Source: Labrys sp. WJW (GTDB lineage Bacteria; Pseudomonadota; Alphaproteobacteria; Rhizobiales; Labraceae). From it: a stretch of 64,000 nt of DNA. The notes beneath the pieces were generated by a model, which saw nothing but the letters and a program-made list of their open reading frames with translations, was not told the origin of the DNA and did no database searches. Made by a program: the position numbers and the translations under genes. Every line of letters starts with the position of its first letter. Within the stretch, counting starts at the first letter, position 1. The DNA lies in NCBI RefSeq assembly GCF_001676615.1, contig NZ_LYXZ01000002.1, forward strand, positions 62,001 to 126,000, read 5' to 3'. Positions 16,418 to 25,612 of this stretch are shown one piece after another.

Positions 16418-18234
16418 GTGAGGGGAACATGAGCGACGGGACCATCGTGGACAAGCTGGCAAGCACGCCGGCGCCGGAAGCCGGCGCAAACCCGGATGCC
16501 GCCAGCCCCGCCAAGGCGCCGCCCCGGCGCCTGTCCAAGCTCGAGAAGAGCGCCGGACGCATCGTGCTGATCGTGGTGGGGTTCGTCTGCATCTACATGG
16601 CGATCATGGCGCGGCTGACCCAGTTCGGCACAGCCCCCGACCAGCAATATGATGCCCGCCGCTCGGCGGCCGACCAACTGGCGGCGGCCCGGCCCGATAT
16701 CCTCGACCGCAACGGCCGGATCCTGGCGACCGACGTGCAGGTACCCTCGCTCTATGCCGAGCCGAAGAAGATCATCGATGTCGACGAGGCGACCGAACTG
16801 CTCACCGCCCAGATGCCGGAGCTCGATGCTCGCGAGCTCAGGGCCAAGCTTGCCTCGGGCAAGGGCTTCATCTGGCTCAAGCGCGAGATCACACCTGAGC
16901 AACGCAACCGTATCTATGCGCTCGGCCTGCCCGGCATCGGCTTCATTAACGAGAACAAGCGCATCTATCCCAACGGCCCCACGGTGAGCCATGTGCTCGG
17001 GGCCGTGAACATCGACAACCAAGGCATTGCGGGCCTGGAGAAATATATCGACAACAAGCGCGGCCTCTCCGAACTGCAGGCGCTCGGCTATGCCTCGACC
17101 TCGGACGCGATGAAGCCGGTGCAGACCTCGATCGATCTGCGCGCCCAGGCGGTGATGCGTGACGAACTCATCGCCGGCATGGAGCATTTCAAGGCCAAGG
17201 CCGCGGGCGGCGTCATCATGGACGTGACCACAGGCGAGATGATCTCGCTGGTGTCATTGCCCGATTTCGATCCGAACAACCCGGCCGATGCCCTCGATCC
17301 CAACCGGATCAACCGCATCAATGTCGGCACCTATGAAATGGGCTCGACCTTCAAGGCGCTGACGCTGGCCATGGCGATCGAATCGGGCCGGTTCACCACC
17401 AACTCCATGCTGGATGCCCGGGCCGGCAGCGTCACCATCGGGCGCTGGACCATTCGCGACTATCATCCGCAGCGCCGCATGCTGAGCCTGCCGGAAGTGT
17501 TCACCTATTCGTCCAATATCGGCGTCATCCGTATGGCGCTGGGCCTCGGCGTGCCTGCCCATCAGGCCTTCCTGCGCCAGATGGGCCAACTCGACCGTCT
17601 GGTGACGGAGCTGCCCGAAAACGCCGCGCCGATCCTGCCGCGGCGCTGGGGTACGTTGAACTCCGCCACCATCGCCTTCGGCCAGGGCATCACCGTTGCA
17701 CCCCTGCAGGCGATCATGGCAGTCGGCGCGATGATGAATGGCGGTCATCTGATGAAGCCGACCTTCATCAAGCGCAACGAGGACGAAGCCCTGGCCCTGT
17801 CCAAGACAGTCCTCAAGCCGCATACCTCGGACGTGATGCGCTACATCATGCGTCTCAATGCCACCAATGGCTCGGCCAAGAAGGTCGATATCTTCGGCTA
17901 TCAGGTCGGCGGCAAGACCGGCACGGCCGAGAAGCTGATCGGCGGGCGCTACAACAAGAACCTGAACTTCACCACCTTCATGGCGGTGTTTCCCTTCGAC
18001 AAGCCGAAATATCTGATCACCGTTCTCTATGACGAGCCCAAGGGCCTGCCCGAGACCTACGGCTACTCGACGGCCGCCTGGAATGCCGGCGTCACCACCG
18101 GCAAGATCCTGGAGCGTGTCGGTCCGCTGCTCGGCGTCAAACCCCGCTTCATGGAGGTTCCCAATCCGGTTCCGCCGCTCTATGCGCCCAAGGATCAGCT
18201 GAACCAGAGCATGGCCTGGCTCGCAGCTCGATAG
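16414..18234 (+). CDS. ftsI: septal peptidoglycan transpeptidase FtsI (PBP3)
   Basis: This class B penicillin-binding protein cross-links septal peptidoglycan with FtsW. The 606 residues comprise a cytosolic, Pro/Ala-rich tail, one membrane span at about residues 50-68 (IVLIVVGFVCIYMAIMA), a PBP dimerisation domain starting at RPDILDRNGRILATDVQ, and the transpeptidase domain. Its active-site motifs are GSTFK (Ser311), SSN (366-368) and KTGT (Lys501). ATG 16414 overlaps the ftsL stop; an alternative ATG at 16429, after AGGGGA, would shorten it by five residues. A 13-bp hairpin follows the stop at once. Confidence 0.97.
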   Translation: MSEGNMSDGTIVDKLASTPAPEAGANPDAASPAKAPPRRLSKLEKSAGRIVLIVVGFVCIYMAIMARLTQFGTAPDQQYDARRSAADQLAAARPDILDRNGRILATDVQVPSLYAEPKKIIDVDEATELLTAQMPELDARELRAKLASGKGFIWLKREITPEQRNRIYALGLPGIGFINENKRIYPNGPTVSHVLGAVNIDNQGIAGLEKYIDNKRGLSELQALGYASTSDAMKPVQTSIDLRAQAVMRDELIAGMEHFKAKAAGGVIMDVTTGEMISLVSLPDFDPNNPADALDPNRINRINVGTYEMGSTFKALTLAMAIESGRFTTNSMLDARAGSVTIGRWTIRDYHPQRRMLSLPEVFTYSSNIGVIRMALGLGVPAHQAFLRQMGQLDRLVTELPENAAPILPRRWGTLNSATIAFGQGITVAPLQAIMAVGAMMNGGHLMKPTFIKRNEDEALALSKTVLKPHTSDVMRYIMRLNATNGSAKKVDIFGYQVGGKTGTAEKLIGGRYNKNLNFTTFMAVFPFDKPKYLITVLYDEPKGLPETYGYSTAAWNAGVTTGKILERVGPLLGVKPRFMEVPNPVPPLYAPKDQLNQSMAWLAAR

Positions 18235-18240
18235 GCCATT

Positions 18241-18270
18241 CGATGGGCGGGTCGCCAGACCCGCCCATCG
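18241..18270. repeat. 13-bp perfect hairpin after ftsI (GGCGGGTC family)
   Basis: CGATGGGCGGGTC (18241-18253) pairs with GACCCGCCCATCG (18258-18270) around GCCA, starting six bases after the ftsI stop. Its 20-bp core (18246-18265) differs at two positions from GGCGGGTCTTCAGACCCGCC. It may attenuate transcription between ftsI and murE, but no T-run follows. Confidence 0.8.
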
Positions 18271-18386
18271 CAGTTCGGTCAATGCATGGCCGGGATGCAT
18301 CGATCGGCCATTGAAACTGCATTGCCAATCCTCATAGGCACTCTAATAAAGCCGCCGATTCCGAATCGCCGAAAACCAGGACATTC

Positions 18387-19838
18387 ATGACCAAACGCCT
18401 CGCCGACATCGTTTCCGAAGGCTCCCTTGCCGCCGATGCCCGCTCGCTCGAGGTCACGGGCGTCACTGCCGATTCCCGCGCGGTGAAGCCCGGCTTCGTC
18501 TTCGTCGCCATTCCCGGTACCAAGAGCGACGGCGCCGCCTATGTCCCGCAGGCCCTGGCCGCCGGTGCGGTGGCGATCGTCTCCGAAGCTCCGCTCAACC
18601 TGCCTGCGCCTGCTGTCCAGATCGTGGTCGGCAATGCCCGCAAGGCGCTGAGCGAGATCGCGGCCGCCTTCTATGATCGTCAGCCGGCAACCATCATTGC
18701 CGTCACCGGTACCAGCGGCAAGACGTCGGTCGCCGCCTTCGTGCGACAGATCTGGGCCAGGCTCGGTCATCAATCGGCGTCGATCGGTACCGTCGGTGTG
18801 GTTGCGCCCTGGGGCGAGACCTATGGTTCCCTCACCACGCCGGATCCGGTCGAGCTTCACCGTCTGATCGACGAACTCGCGGGCAGGGGCATCACCCATC
18901 TCGCCATGGAGGCCTCCTCGCACGGCCTCGACCAGTTCCGGCTCGATGGCGTGCGCCTTGTCGCCGGCGGTTTCACCAATCTGTCGCGCGATCATCTCGA
19001 TTATCACGCCAGTTTCGAGGCCTATCTCGAGGCCAAGCTGCGCCTGTTCCGAGATCTCCTTCCCGCCGGTACCGGCGCGGTGGTGGCGGCCGACCATGCC
19101 GAGGCCGGCGCCGTGCTGGCCGCCGCACGCCAGAAGGGCCTGCGCATCCTCAGCGTCGGTGAGACAGGCGAGGGCATTCGCCTGAAATCGGTCGAGATCG
19201 AGGGCTTCATCCAGCATCTCGAACTCGACTATCAGGGCCGGGCCTATCGGGTCAGGCTGCCGCTCGCCGGACGCTTCCAGGTGGAGAATGCCCTGGTCGC
19301 CGCGGGCCTTTGCCTCTCGACCGGCGGTGAGCCGGATGCGGTGTTCGCTGCCCTCGAGCACCTCGAGGGCGCCAGGGGCCGCCTCGACCTTGTCGGTACC
19401 GTCGAGGGAGCTCCGGTGCTCGTCGACTACGCCCACAAGCCCGATGCGCTCGAAAAGGCGCTGGAGGCCCTGCGCCCCTTCGCGCAGGGCAGGCTGGTGG
19501 TGATCTTCGGCTGTGGCGGCGACCGCGATGCCGGCAAGCGCCCGATCATGGGTGAGATCGCCACAAGGCTGGCCGACAAGGTCATCGTCACCGACGACAA
19601 TCCCCGCAGCGAGGATCCTGCCACGATCCGTGCTGCCATCATGGCGGCGGCGCCCGGTGCGGTCGAGATCGGCGACCGGCGCCAGGCGATCGAGACGGCT
19701 GTCGCGGAGCTGGCCCAAGGGGATGTGCTGCTGATCGCTGGCAAGGGGCACGAGCCGGGCCAGATCGTCGGCAAGACGGTATTGCCTTTCTCCGATCACG
19801 ATGTCGCCCGCGAGGCGATCGCAGCGAGGGCGGGGTGA
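18387..19838 (+). CDS. murE: UDP-N-acetylmuramoyl-L-alanyl-D-glutamate--2,6-diaminopimelate ligase
   Basis: This Mur ligase adds meso-diaminopimelate to UDP-MurNAc-L-Ala-D-Glu using ATP. The 483-residue product has the N-terminal substrate domain (VTGVTADSRAVKPGFVFVAIPG), the ATP loop TGTSGKTSVAAF at about residues 108-119, GTVGV and TTPDPVELHRL for the substrate, and the C-terminal DDNPRSEDP motif, whose DNPR core marks meso-DAP rather than lysine specificity. ATG 18387 is the family start. In most relatives murF follows directly; here the next gene, 85 bp on, is mraY. Confidence 0.97.
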   Translation: MTKRLADIVSEGSLAADARSLEVTGVTADSRAVKPGFVFVAIPGTKSDGAAYVPQALAAGAVAIVSEAPLNLPAPAVQIVVGNARKALSEIAAAFYDRQPATIIAVTGTSGKTSVAAFVRQIWARLGHQSASIGTVGVVAPWGETYGSLTTPDPVELHRLIDELAGRGITHLAMEASSHGLDQFRLDGVRLVAGGFTNLSRDHLDYHASFEAYLEAKLRLFRDLLPAGTGAVVAADHAEAGAVLAAARQKGLRILSVGETGEGIRLKSVEIEGFIQHLELDYQGRAYRVRLPLAGRFQVENALVAAGLCLSTGGEPDAVFAALEHLEGARGRLDLVGTVEGAPVLVDYAHKPDALEKALEALRPFAQGRLVVIFGCGGDRDAGKRPIMGEIATRLADKVIVTDDNPRSEDPATIRAAIMAAAPGAVEIGDRRQAIETAVAELAQGDVLLIAGKGHEPGQIVGKTVLPFSDHDVAREAIAARAG

Positions 19839-19923
19839 TGGGGTGCGGTTCTTCGAGGACGATGCCGCTCGCTTCCGGCCATCCTGCCAAATCGCAAAAA
19901 CGCTTTAGGTTGAAAGGATTTCC

Positions 19924-21045
19924 ATGTTCTATCTGCTGAGTCGCTTCAGCGAACATTTCGAGCTCCTCAACCTGTTCCGCTACATCACCTTCCGGACCGG
20001 CGGGGCGATCTTCACGGCGCTGTTGTTCGTGTTTTTCTTCGGGCCGTGGACGATCTCCTGGCTGCGGGTGAAGCAGGGCAAGGGGCAACCGATCCGCGAC
20101 GACGGTCCGCAATCCCATCTGTCCAAGCGTGGCACGCCGACCATGGGCGGGCTGATGATCCTGTCGGGGCTGGGCGTGTCGACGCTGCTGTGGGGGAATC
20201 TGGCCAATGTCTATGTCTGGGCCGTGTTGCTGGTGACGCTCGGCTTCGGCGCCATCGGCTTCTACGACGACTATCTCAAGGTGACCAAACAGAGCCATAA
20301 GGGCTTTTCCGGGCGGGCGCGGCTGGGTCTGGAATTCCTGATCGCCGGCGTCGCCGTGATCCTGATGGCACAGGCGGGTGGAGCGCGCTTCCTCGGTTTC
20401 CTTTGGGGGGCTGGGCCTTCGATCCCGCAGGCAACCGCGTTGGCCTTTCCGTTCTTCAAGGAACTCTTGATCAACCTCTCTTATTTCTTCGTGGTCTTCG
20501 GCGCCTTCATCATCGTGGGCTTCGGCAATGCCGTGAACCTGACGGATGGGCTGGACGGGCTGGCCATCGTGCCGGTGATGGTGGCCGCCGGTACCTTCGG
20601 CGTCATCGCCTATCTCGTCGGCAACGCCAATTTCGCCAACTACCTGCAGCTCCATTTCGTGCCTGGTACCGGCGAGCTTGCGGTGATCTGCGGCGCGATG
20701 ATCGGGGCAGGGCTCGGCTTCCTCTGGTTCAATGCGCCGCCGGCCCAGATCTTCATGGGCGATACCGGTTCGCTCGCCCTCGGCGGCATGTTGGGTTCGA
20801 TCGCCGTGGCCACCAAGCATGAGATCGTGCTGCTCGTCGTCGGCGGCCTGTTCGTGGCCGAGACCCTGTCGGTGATCATCCAGGTGCTGTCGTTCCGCTA
20901 TACTGGCAAACGCGTGTTCAAGATGGCACCGATCCATCACCATTTCGAACAGTTGGGCTGGAAGGAGCCGCAGGTGGTGATCCGCTTCTGGATCATCGCG
21001 GTGGTCCTGGCCCTGCTCGGGCTTGCCACGCTCAAGCTCAGATAG
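19924..21045 (+). CDS. mraY: phospho-N-acetylmuramoyl-pentapeptide-transferase
   Basis: MraY transfers phospho-MurNAc-pentapeptide to undecaprenyl phosphate to form lipid I. The 373-residue polytopic protein carries the family signatures: [15 protein letters not shown] near residue 61, the cytosolic [16 protein letters not shown] (Asp-Asp metal motif at about residues 117-118), [13 protein letters not shown] (third catalytic Asp), [12 protein letters not shown] and [20 protein letters not shown]. About ten membrane segments are visible. ATG 19924 is 85 bp after murE; the gap holds no trace of murF. murD starts 15 bp after the stop. Confidence 0.98.
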   Translation: MFYLLSRFSEHFELLNLFRYITFRTGGAIFTALLFVFFFGPWTISWLRVKQGKGQPIRDDGPQSHLSKRGTPTMGGLMILSGLGVSTLLWGNLANVYVWAVLLVTLGFGAIGFYDDYLKVTKQSHKGFSGRARLGLEFLIAGVAVILMAQAGGARFLGFLWGAGPSIPQATALAFPFFKELLINLSYFFVVFGAFIIVGFGNAVNLTDGLDGLAIVPVMVAAGTFGVIAYLVGNANFANYLQLHFVPGTGELAVICGAMIGAGLGFLWFNAPPAQIFMGDTGSLALGGMLGSIAVATKHEIVLLVVGGLFVAETLSVIIQVLSFRYTGKRVFKMAPIHHHFEQLGWKEPQVVIRFWIIAVVLALLGLATLKLR

Positions 21046-21059
21046 GACTAGAGATCGTC

Positions 21060-22466
21060 ATGATCCCGATCACTTCCTTCGGCGACCGCGTTGTTGCCGT
21101 GTTTGGCCTCGGCGGTTCGGGCCTCGTGACGGCTGAGGCTCTCGCCGCCGGCGGCGCTAGGCCCATCGTCTGGGATGATGGCGAAGCCGGCCGCAAGGCG
21201 GCTGCCGACAAGGGGCTCGACGTCCGCGACCTCCATGAGATCGACTGGACGGACGTTGCGGCGCTGGTCCTGTCGCCCGGCGTGCCGCTGACCCATCCAG
21301 AGCCGCATTGGTCCGTCAAGCTTGCCGCTGTGCATGGCGTGGAGGTGATCGGCGATATCGAGCTCTTCGTGCGCGAGCGCCGGCTGCGGGCGCCAGGCTC
21401 GCCCTTCATCGCCATTACCGGCACCAACGGCAAATCGACGACCACGGCGCTGATCGCCCACCTCTTCGCGGTAGCCGGCCGCGATGTGCAGCTCGGCGGC
21501 AATATAGGCACGGCGATCCTGTCGCTGGAGCCGCCATCGCCTGACAAGGTGCAAGGAATCGAAAGAGTTTATGTGATCGAGTGCTCTTCCTACCAGATCG
21601 ATCTGGCGCCAAGCATCGATCCCTCCGTTGCCATCCTGCTCAACGTCACCGAGGATCATCTCGACCGCCACGGCACGCTGGAACACTATGCGGCTGTGAA
21701 GGCACGCCTGGTGGAAGGCGCCCGCACGCCGGTCGTCGGCGTCGACGATGCCTGGTGCGCCGCCATCGCCGATGCGATCGAAGCCAAGGGGGGGCGTCCC
21801 GTCCGCATCTCGGTGGAGAGCCAATTGAGCGACGGCGTCTATGCCGTTGGCGACCGGTTGTTTTCGGCGCAAGCGGGCAGGGCAGTCGAGGTCGCCAGCC
21901 TGGCCGGTATCGGCTCCCTGCGCGGCGCCCACAATGCCCAGAATGCCTGTGCGGCGCTGGCGGCCGCCCGGGCGGGCGGGCTGACACTGGCCGAGATCCA
22001 GGCCGGCATGCGCAGCTTTCCCGGCCTTGCCCATCGCATGGAGCAGGTCGGGCGGCTCGGCCCCGTGCTGTTCGTCAACGATTCCAAGGCCACCAATGCC
22101 GATGCCACGGCCAAGGCCCTGTCGTCCTTTCCGACCCTCTTCTGGATTGCCGGCGGCAAGCCCAAGACCGGTGGTATCGAGTCCCTGGCCGAGTATTTCC
22201 CCAAGATCCGCAAGGCCTATCTGATCGGCGAGGCGACGGAGGAATTCGCGGCGACGCTGGAGGGGCGCGTACCCTATGTGCGGGCCGAGACGATCGAGAG
22301 GGCGGTGCCCCTGGCCTCTGCTGATGCAGCGGCGTCCGGCCTCGACGAGGCCGTGGTGCTGCTCTCGCCGGCCTGTGCCTCCTTCGACCAGTTCCGCAAT
22401 TTCGAGGAACGGGGCAAGGCCTTCTCCCGGGCCGTGCAGGCCCTGCTGGGTGTCGGCAAGGCCTGA
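21060..22466 (+). CDS. murD: UDP-N-acetylmuramoylalanine--D-glutamate ligase
   Basis: MurD adds D-glutamate to UDP-MurNAc-L-Ala. The 468-residue protein has the N-terminal Rossmann-like uracil-binding domain ([23 protein letters not shown]), the ATP loop [17 protein letters not shown] at about residues 120-136, [32 protein letters not shown] (catalytic His region) and the C-terminal [15 protein letters not shown] and [18 protein letters not shown] motifs. Spacing to mraY is 15 bp, so the two are co-transcribed. Downstream, where ftsW would normally follow, lies a 3.1-kb block of unrelated genes. Confidence 0.98.
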   Translation: MIPITSFGDRVVAVFGLGGSGLVTAEALAAGGARPIVWDDGEAGRKAAADKGLDVRDLHEIDWTDVAALVLSPGVPLTHPEPHWSVKLAAVHGVEVIGDIELFVRERRLRAPGSPFIAITGTNGKSTTTALIAHLFAVAGRDVQLGGNIGTAILSLEPPSPDKVQGIERVYVIECSSYQIDLAPSIDPSVAILLNVTEDHLDRHGTLEHYAAVKARLVEGARTPVVGVDDAWCAAIADAIEAKGGRPVRISVESQLSDGVYAVGDRLFSAQAGRAVEVASLAGIGSLRGAHNAQNACAALAAARAGGLTLAEIQAGMRSFPGLAHRMEQVGRLGPVLFVNDSKATNADATAKALSSFPTLFWIAGGKPKTGGIESLAEYFPKIRKAYLIGEATEEFAATLEGRVPYVRAETIERAVPLASADAAASGLDEAVVLLSPACASFDQFRNFEERGKAFSRAVQALLGVGKA

Positions 22467-22477
22467 CGGCCTTTGGG

Positions 22478-23365
22478 TCAGCCGAAGCGGGCGAGCAGGA
22501 AGTCGATGGCGCTGCGCAGCATGGCCGTCGGCCGCCGATCCGGGGCATAGACGAGATGCATCGGCGTGGGTCGGTAGGACCATAGCGGCAGCACGGGTTC
22601 GAGCCGGCCGGCCTCGATATCGTTGATCAGCAGCAGCTCCGGCTGCAGCACGATGCCCGCGCCGTGCAGCGCAGCCACGCGCAGCGCCGCTCCCTGATTG
22701 GTGGTGAAGCGGCCGCCGACGTTCACCATGCAGGTCTCGTCGTCCGGACCGACGAGATGCCAGATACCCTGCGTGCGCCAATAGGCATGGCCGAGACAGT
22801 CATGATCGCTGAGCCCACGCGGATGTTCTGGCCGTCCGCGCAGATCCAGATAGTACGGCGCGGCCGCCAGGATCCGGCGATAGGGCTTCAGCGGGCGGGC
22901 GACCAGGTTTTCATCCGTGAGGTCGCCGATGTGAATGCCGAGGTCGCAGCCCTCGCCGATAAGGTCCACGGTGCGGTTGTCGAGCACGAGATCGACGGTG
23001 ACGTCGAGATGGCGCTGCAGATAGTCCACCAGGGCCGGCACCAGGCTTTCGCTGCCAAAGCTCACCGGTGCGACCAGTCGCAACCGTCCGCGCGGGCTGG
23101 CCTGCAATTCGGAGGCGCTCGCTTCGGCCAGGGCCACCTCCGCCAAGGCCGTCTTGCAGCGTTCGTAATAGAGCCGGCCGACTTCGGTGAGCTGGTGGCG
23201 GCGGGTGGTGCGGTGAAGCAGCCGAGCACCCAGCCGCTGTTCGATCAGCCGGACATGCTTGGCGACCATCGTCGCCGATACCCGGCTGGTCTCCGCCGCG
23301 GCGGCGAAGCTGCCTTCTTCCACCACCCTGACGAACATGGCCATGCCGGCGAGCTTGTCCATCAT
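22478..23365 (-). CDS. LysR-family transcriptional regulator
   Basis: A 295-residue LysR regulator. The winged HTH is at about residues 3-62 (KLAGMAMFVRVVEEGSFAAAAE, then VSATMVAKHVRLIEQRLGARLLHRTTRRHQLTEVG), followed by a periplasmic-binding-protein-like effector domain (GRLRLVAPVSFGSESLVPALVDYLQRHLDVTVDLVLDNR). I start it at 23365 (MMDKLAG), after GGATTGC; the longer frame to 23416 lacks support. It is divergent from the 4-OT tautomerase gene 110 bp away, the classic arrangement for a LysR regulator and its target. The inducer is unknown. It is oriented against the dcw genes. Confidence 0.92.
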   Translation of the reverse strand: MMDKLAGMAMFVRVVEEGSFAAAAETSRVSATMVAKHVRLIEQRLGARLLHRTTRRHQLTEVGRLYYERCKTALAEVALAEASASELQASPRGRLRLVAPVSFGSESLVPALVDYLQRHLDVTVDLVLDNRTVDLIGEGCDLGIHIGDLTDENLVARPLKPYRRILAAAPYYLDLRGRPEHPRGLSDHDCLGHAYWRTQGIWHLVGPDDETCMVNVGGRFTTNQGAALRVAALHGAGIVLQPELLLINDIEAGRLEPVLPLWSYRPTPMHLVYAPDRRPTAMLRSAIDFLLARFG

Positions 23366-23475
23366 TGCAATCCATATGGTTCTGAATGAAGGGCCATAAC
23401 GGCTATTTATCAGCAAACGGGTTTGGAGAACATTGCAGCAGGCCCGCTATCGGACCTTTTCATGAGGAAGTGACC

Positions 23476-23661
23476 ATGCCTGTGCTGCGAGTGGAAATGC
23501 ATCCTGGACGTACGATCGAACAAAAGCGCGATTTCGTGCGGGCGGCGACGAAAGCCGTCGTCGAAACCCTGGTCTGTCCGCCGGAATCCGTCGAGATCAT
23601 CATCACCGAGGTTCCGAAGGATGCCTGGGCCGTTGCCGGGAAGCTGAAATCCGACGGTTGA
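23476..23661 (+). CDS. 4-oxalocrotonate tautomerase family protein
   Basis: A 61-residue 4-OT-like subunit; such proteins form hexamers and use an N-terminal proline as general base. After Met removal the sequence begins PVLRVEMHPGRTIEQKRDFV, so Pro1 and Arg11 of 4-OT are present. At the aligned positions, Arg39 of 4-OT is Glu (SVEIIITEV) and Phe50 is Trp (KDAWAVAG), so the substrate probably differs from 4-oxalocrotonate. ATG 23476 follows GAGGAAG at good spacing; the longer upstream frame would bury Pro1. It is divergent from the LysR gene and convergent with the hydrolase gene. Confidence 0.88.
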   Translation: MPVLRVEMHPGRTIEQKRDFVRAATKAVVETLVCPPESVEIIITEVPKDAWAVAGKLKSDG

Positions 23662-23721
23662 ACGCATCTTCCGCAACGGGACGATGATCTCGCTGCGGAC
23701 TATGGCGTTTTGCTCTATGTG

Positions 23722-23761
23722 GGAGCCGGGCAGGACCTGCACGCGGGTTTGCACCGGCTCC
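23722..23761. terminator. hairpin between convergent tautomerase and hydrolase genes
   Basis: GGAGCCGG (23722-23729) and CCGGCTCC (23754-23761) are perfect inverted arms with a 24-base loop, between the 3' ends of two convergent genes. The position suggests a bidirectional terminator, but there is no T-run on either side. Confidence 0.4.
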
Positions 23762-23769
23762 ACGAGGCA

Positions 23770-24738
23770 TCAACCCCGTGTTGACGCAGTCGCGAAAGCG
23801 GCGAGTTCCCGCCCGAACCGTGCCGGTTCCTCGTAGAAGGGGCTGTGGCCGCTATCGGCATAGACCGACAGGCGGCTATCGGGATGCAGCGCTTTGATGC
23901 GTTCGGACATGGCGAGGCGCACCAGCCGGTCGTGAACGCCATGCGTCAGCAGGATCGGGCCGGGATAGGCCTGGAACACCGGTTCCAGGTCAGGCGTGGA
24001 CGTCTTGACGAAGCCTTCGTTCACGGCGCGTTCGGTCATGCCGTTGACCACCAGCATGCGCTGCAGTTCGACACTGGTGAGCCGCTTGTGGAAACAGGCC
24101 GCGAGAAAATCGGCTGTCGCAGCAGTTCGTTCGCCGAGATCGTGTGAAATAGCGGTCTTGGCGAAGCTTCCCGCCAGCGGGGTCAGAAGATCGGGCGATA
24201 GCTTGGTGACCGCATCGACGAGGTTGATCCCTGCGATGCGCGAGCCGCCATATTTGCGCAGATAAGTGCCGGCGACATGGCCGCCCAGCGACCAGCCCAC
24301 CAGGATGGGACGGCGCAGCTTCGCAGCCGCGATCACCGCGGCGACGTCGTCCGCCCAGCGATCGGGGTCGGAATAGGCGTCGGGCGAGGCCGGCTTGTCG
24401 GAATCGCCATGGCCGCGCAGGTCGAACCTCACCAACCGGAAGCCGGCCAGGGCCGGATCGGCAAACTGCTTGTCCCAGCTCAGCCGGCTCTGGCGCAGGC
24501 CGTGGATGAACAGGATCTCGGGTGCCGCCGGATCGCCCTGTGCCTCGCCGGCCAGCAGCGTGCCGTCGGCCGAACGGATGGAGAAGCTCTCACGTCCGGA
24601 GTCTGGTTTGCCTCCATTCGCGACATCGGAGCGTTTCTTGCCGATTGCGCCGGCTGCGGAGCCTGCAAGTCCCGATTCGACGGCGAGGGCGGTGAGGGCG
24701 GCGGCGGCACCTAGGAAAAGGCGTCTTGAAGGGTTCAT
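23770..24738 (-). CDS. exported alpha/beta hydrolase
   Basis: A 322-residue alpha/beta-hydrolase with a probable Tat signal (MNPSRRLFLGAAAALTALAVESG; twin Arg followed by LFLG). Fold markers are the oxyanion-hole block EILFIHGLRQSRLSWDKQF, FDLRGHGDSDKP, the nucleophile elbow VGWSLGGH (Ser in GWSLG), the acid-region LTHGVHDRLV and the catalytic His in DSGHSPFYEEP. Substrate is unknown. ATG 24738 has GGAG six bases upstream and places the twin Arg near the N-terminus. It is divergent from a TetR gene, with 10-bp direct repeats between them, suggesting TetR control. Confidence 0.88.
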   Translation of the reverse strand: MNPSRRLFLGAAAALTALAVESGLAGSAAGAIGKKRSDVANGGKPDSGRESFSIRSADGTLLAGEAQGDPAAPEILFIHGLRQSRLSWDKQFADPALAGFRLVRFDLRGHGDSDKPASPDAYSDPDRWADDVAAVIAAAKLRRPILVGWSLGGHVAGTYLRKYGGSRIAGINLVDAVTKLSPDLLTPLAGSFAKTAISHDLGERTAATADFLAACFHKRLTSVELQRMLVVNGMTERAVNEGFVKTSTPDLEPVFQAYPGPILLTHGVHDRLVRLAMSERIKALHPDSRLSVYADSGHSPFYEEPARFGRELAAFATASTRG

Positions 24739-24749
24739 TGTGTTCTCCA

Positions 24750-24807
24750 ATGTTGTTTATCGATCGCTATTCAACTTGCTTGACGACGCCTGTCAAGATG
24801 TTGTTTA
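24750..24807. promoter_or_regulatory. paired ATGTTGTTTA direct repeats in the hydrolase-tetR promoter region
   Basis: ATGTTGTTTA occurs exactly at 24750-24759 and again at 24798-24807, 48 bp apart, in the 78-bp gap between the divergent hydrolase and TetR genes. One copy lies just upstream of each gene, as expected if one regulator controls both promoters. TetR operators are usually palindromes, so these may be half-sites. Confidence 0.4.
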
Positions 24808-24816
24808 GTGTTTGAT

Positions 24817-25434
24817 ATGGAACACGGTTCGAAATCGCGTGGCGGGCGGCCCTGGAGCTTCGATCGGGAGCAGGCAGTCGAGACGGCCATGCGGCTGTTC
24901 TGGCGCCACGGCTATGAAGGCGTCTCGGTCGGGGATCTCACCAAGGCGATCGGTATCGCGCCTCCCAGCCTTTACGCCGCCTTCGGCAGCAAGGCCGGGC
25001 TCTACCAGGAAGCGTTGGCACGCTATGAGGGCAGCGTCGGCCTGCTCGATTTCGCCGCTGTCGCACAGGCGGACGATCTGCCACAGGCGGTGCGCCTGCT
25101 GCTTGAAAGGGCTATCGAGGCCGTCATCCATCCCGATCGCGAGCGTGGCTGCATGATCTCGAGCGGGATGGTTACCTGCCATCCCGACCATGTCGCGCTC
25201 GCCCGCGACCTTGCCGCACGGCGAGAGGATATCCGCATGAGGATCGTGCAGGCGCTGCGGCCTTTTGGTGACAACGAGACGATCCCCGGGCTGGCCCGCC
25301 ATTTAGCGGCCGTGATGCAGGGGATCTCGATCCAGGCGCGGGACGGCAGCAGTCGTGCCGAGTTGCAGGAAATCGTCGAGGATGTGGTGGCGGGATTCGA
25401 CCGTCGGCAATCCAGGGGCCAGGCATCACGATAG
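24817..25434 (+). CDS. TetR/AcrR-family transcriptional regulator
   Basis: A 205-residue regulator. The N-terminal HTH is typical: GRPWSFDREQAVETAMRLFWRHGYEGVSVGDLTKAIGIAPPSLYAAFGSKAGLYQEAL, residues about 10-67. The ligand domain contains ERGCMISSGMVTCHPDHVALARDL, resembling the C-terminal domain of regulators paired with small dehydrogenase or hydrolase genes. ATG 24817 is preferred; GTG 24808 is in frame, three codons upstream. It is divergent from the alpha/beta hydrolase gene and most likely represses it and itself. A 178-bp gap follows before ftsW. Confidence 0.9.
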   Translation: MEHGSKSRGGRPWSFDREQAVETAMRLFWRHGYEGVSVGDLTKAIGIAPPSLYAAFGSKAGLYQEALARYEGSVGLLDFAAVAQADDLPQAVRLLLERAIEAVIHPDRERGCMISSGMVTCHPDHVALARDLAARREDIRMRIVQALRPFGDNETIPGLARHLAAVMQGISIQARDGSSRAELQEIVEDVVAGFDRRQSRGQASR

Positions 25435-25542
25435 AACAGGGAATGGCGGCAGCCGGTGCCGGCCGCTGCGAACGGAAGGCGGACCGGTTCAATCGGCATT
25501 TCCAGGGGTATTGCCGGCAAAAACGCGACGAGGCCTTCGCAT

Positions 25543-25557
25543 TTAACCGTTCCTAAA
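25543..25557 (+). promoter_or_regulatory. possible CtrA box upstream of ftsW
   Basis: TTAA at 25543-25546, seven bases, then TAAA at 25554-25557: one mismatch from the CtrA consensus TTAA-N7-TTAA. It lies 56 bp before the ftsW start. CtrA controls division genes in several alphaproteobacteria; occupancy here is inference. Confidence 0.4.
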
Positions 25558-25612
25558 CCCTGTCGGGAGCACTGCTAGGGCGATCCTCCCTCAGCTGACG
25601 GACTCCCTGTTC

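Noticed and set aside
19839..19923. murF remnant between murE and mraY
   Set aside because: The 85-bp gap contains no Mur-ligase-like coding sequence in any frame.
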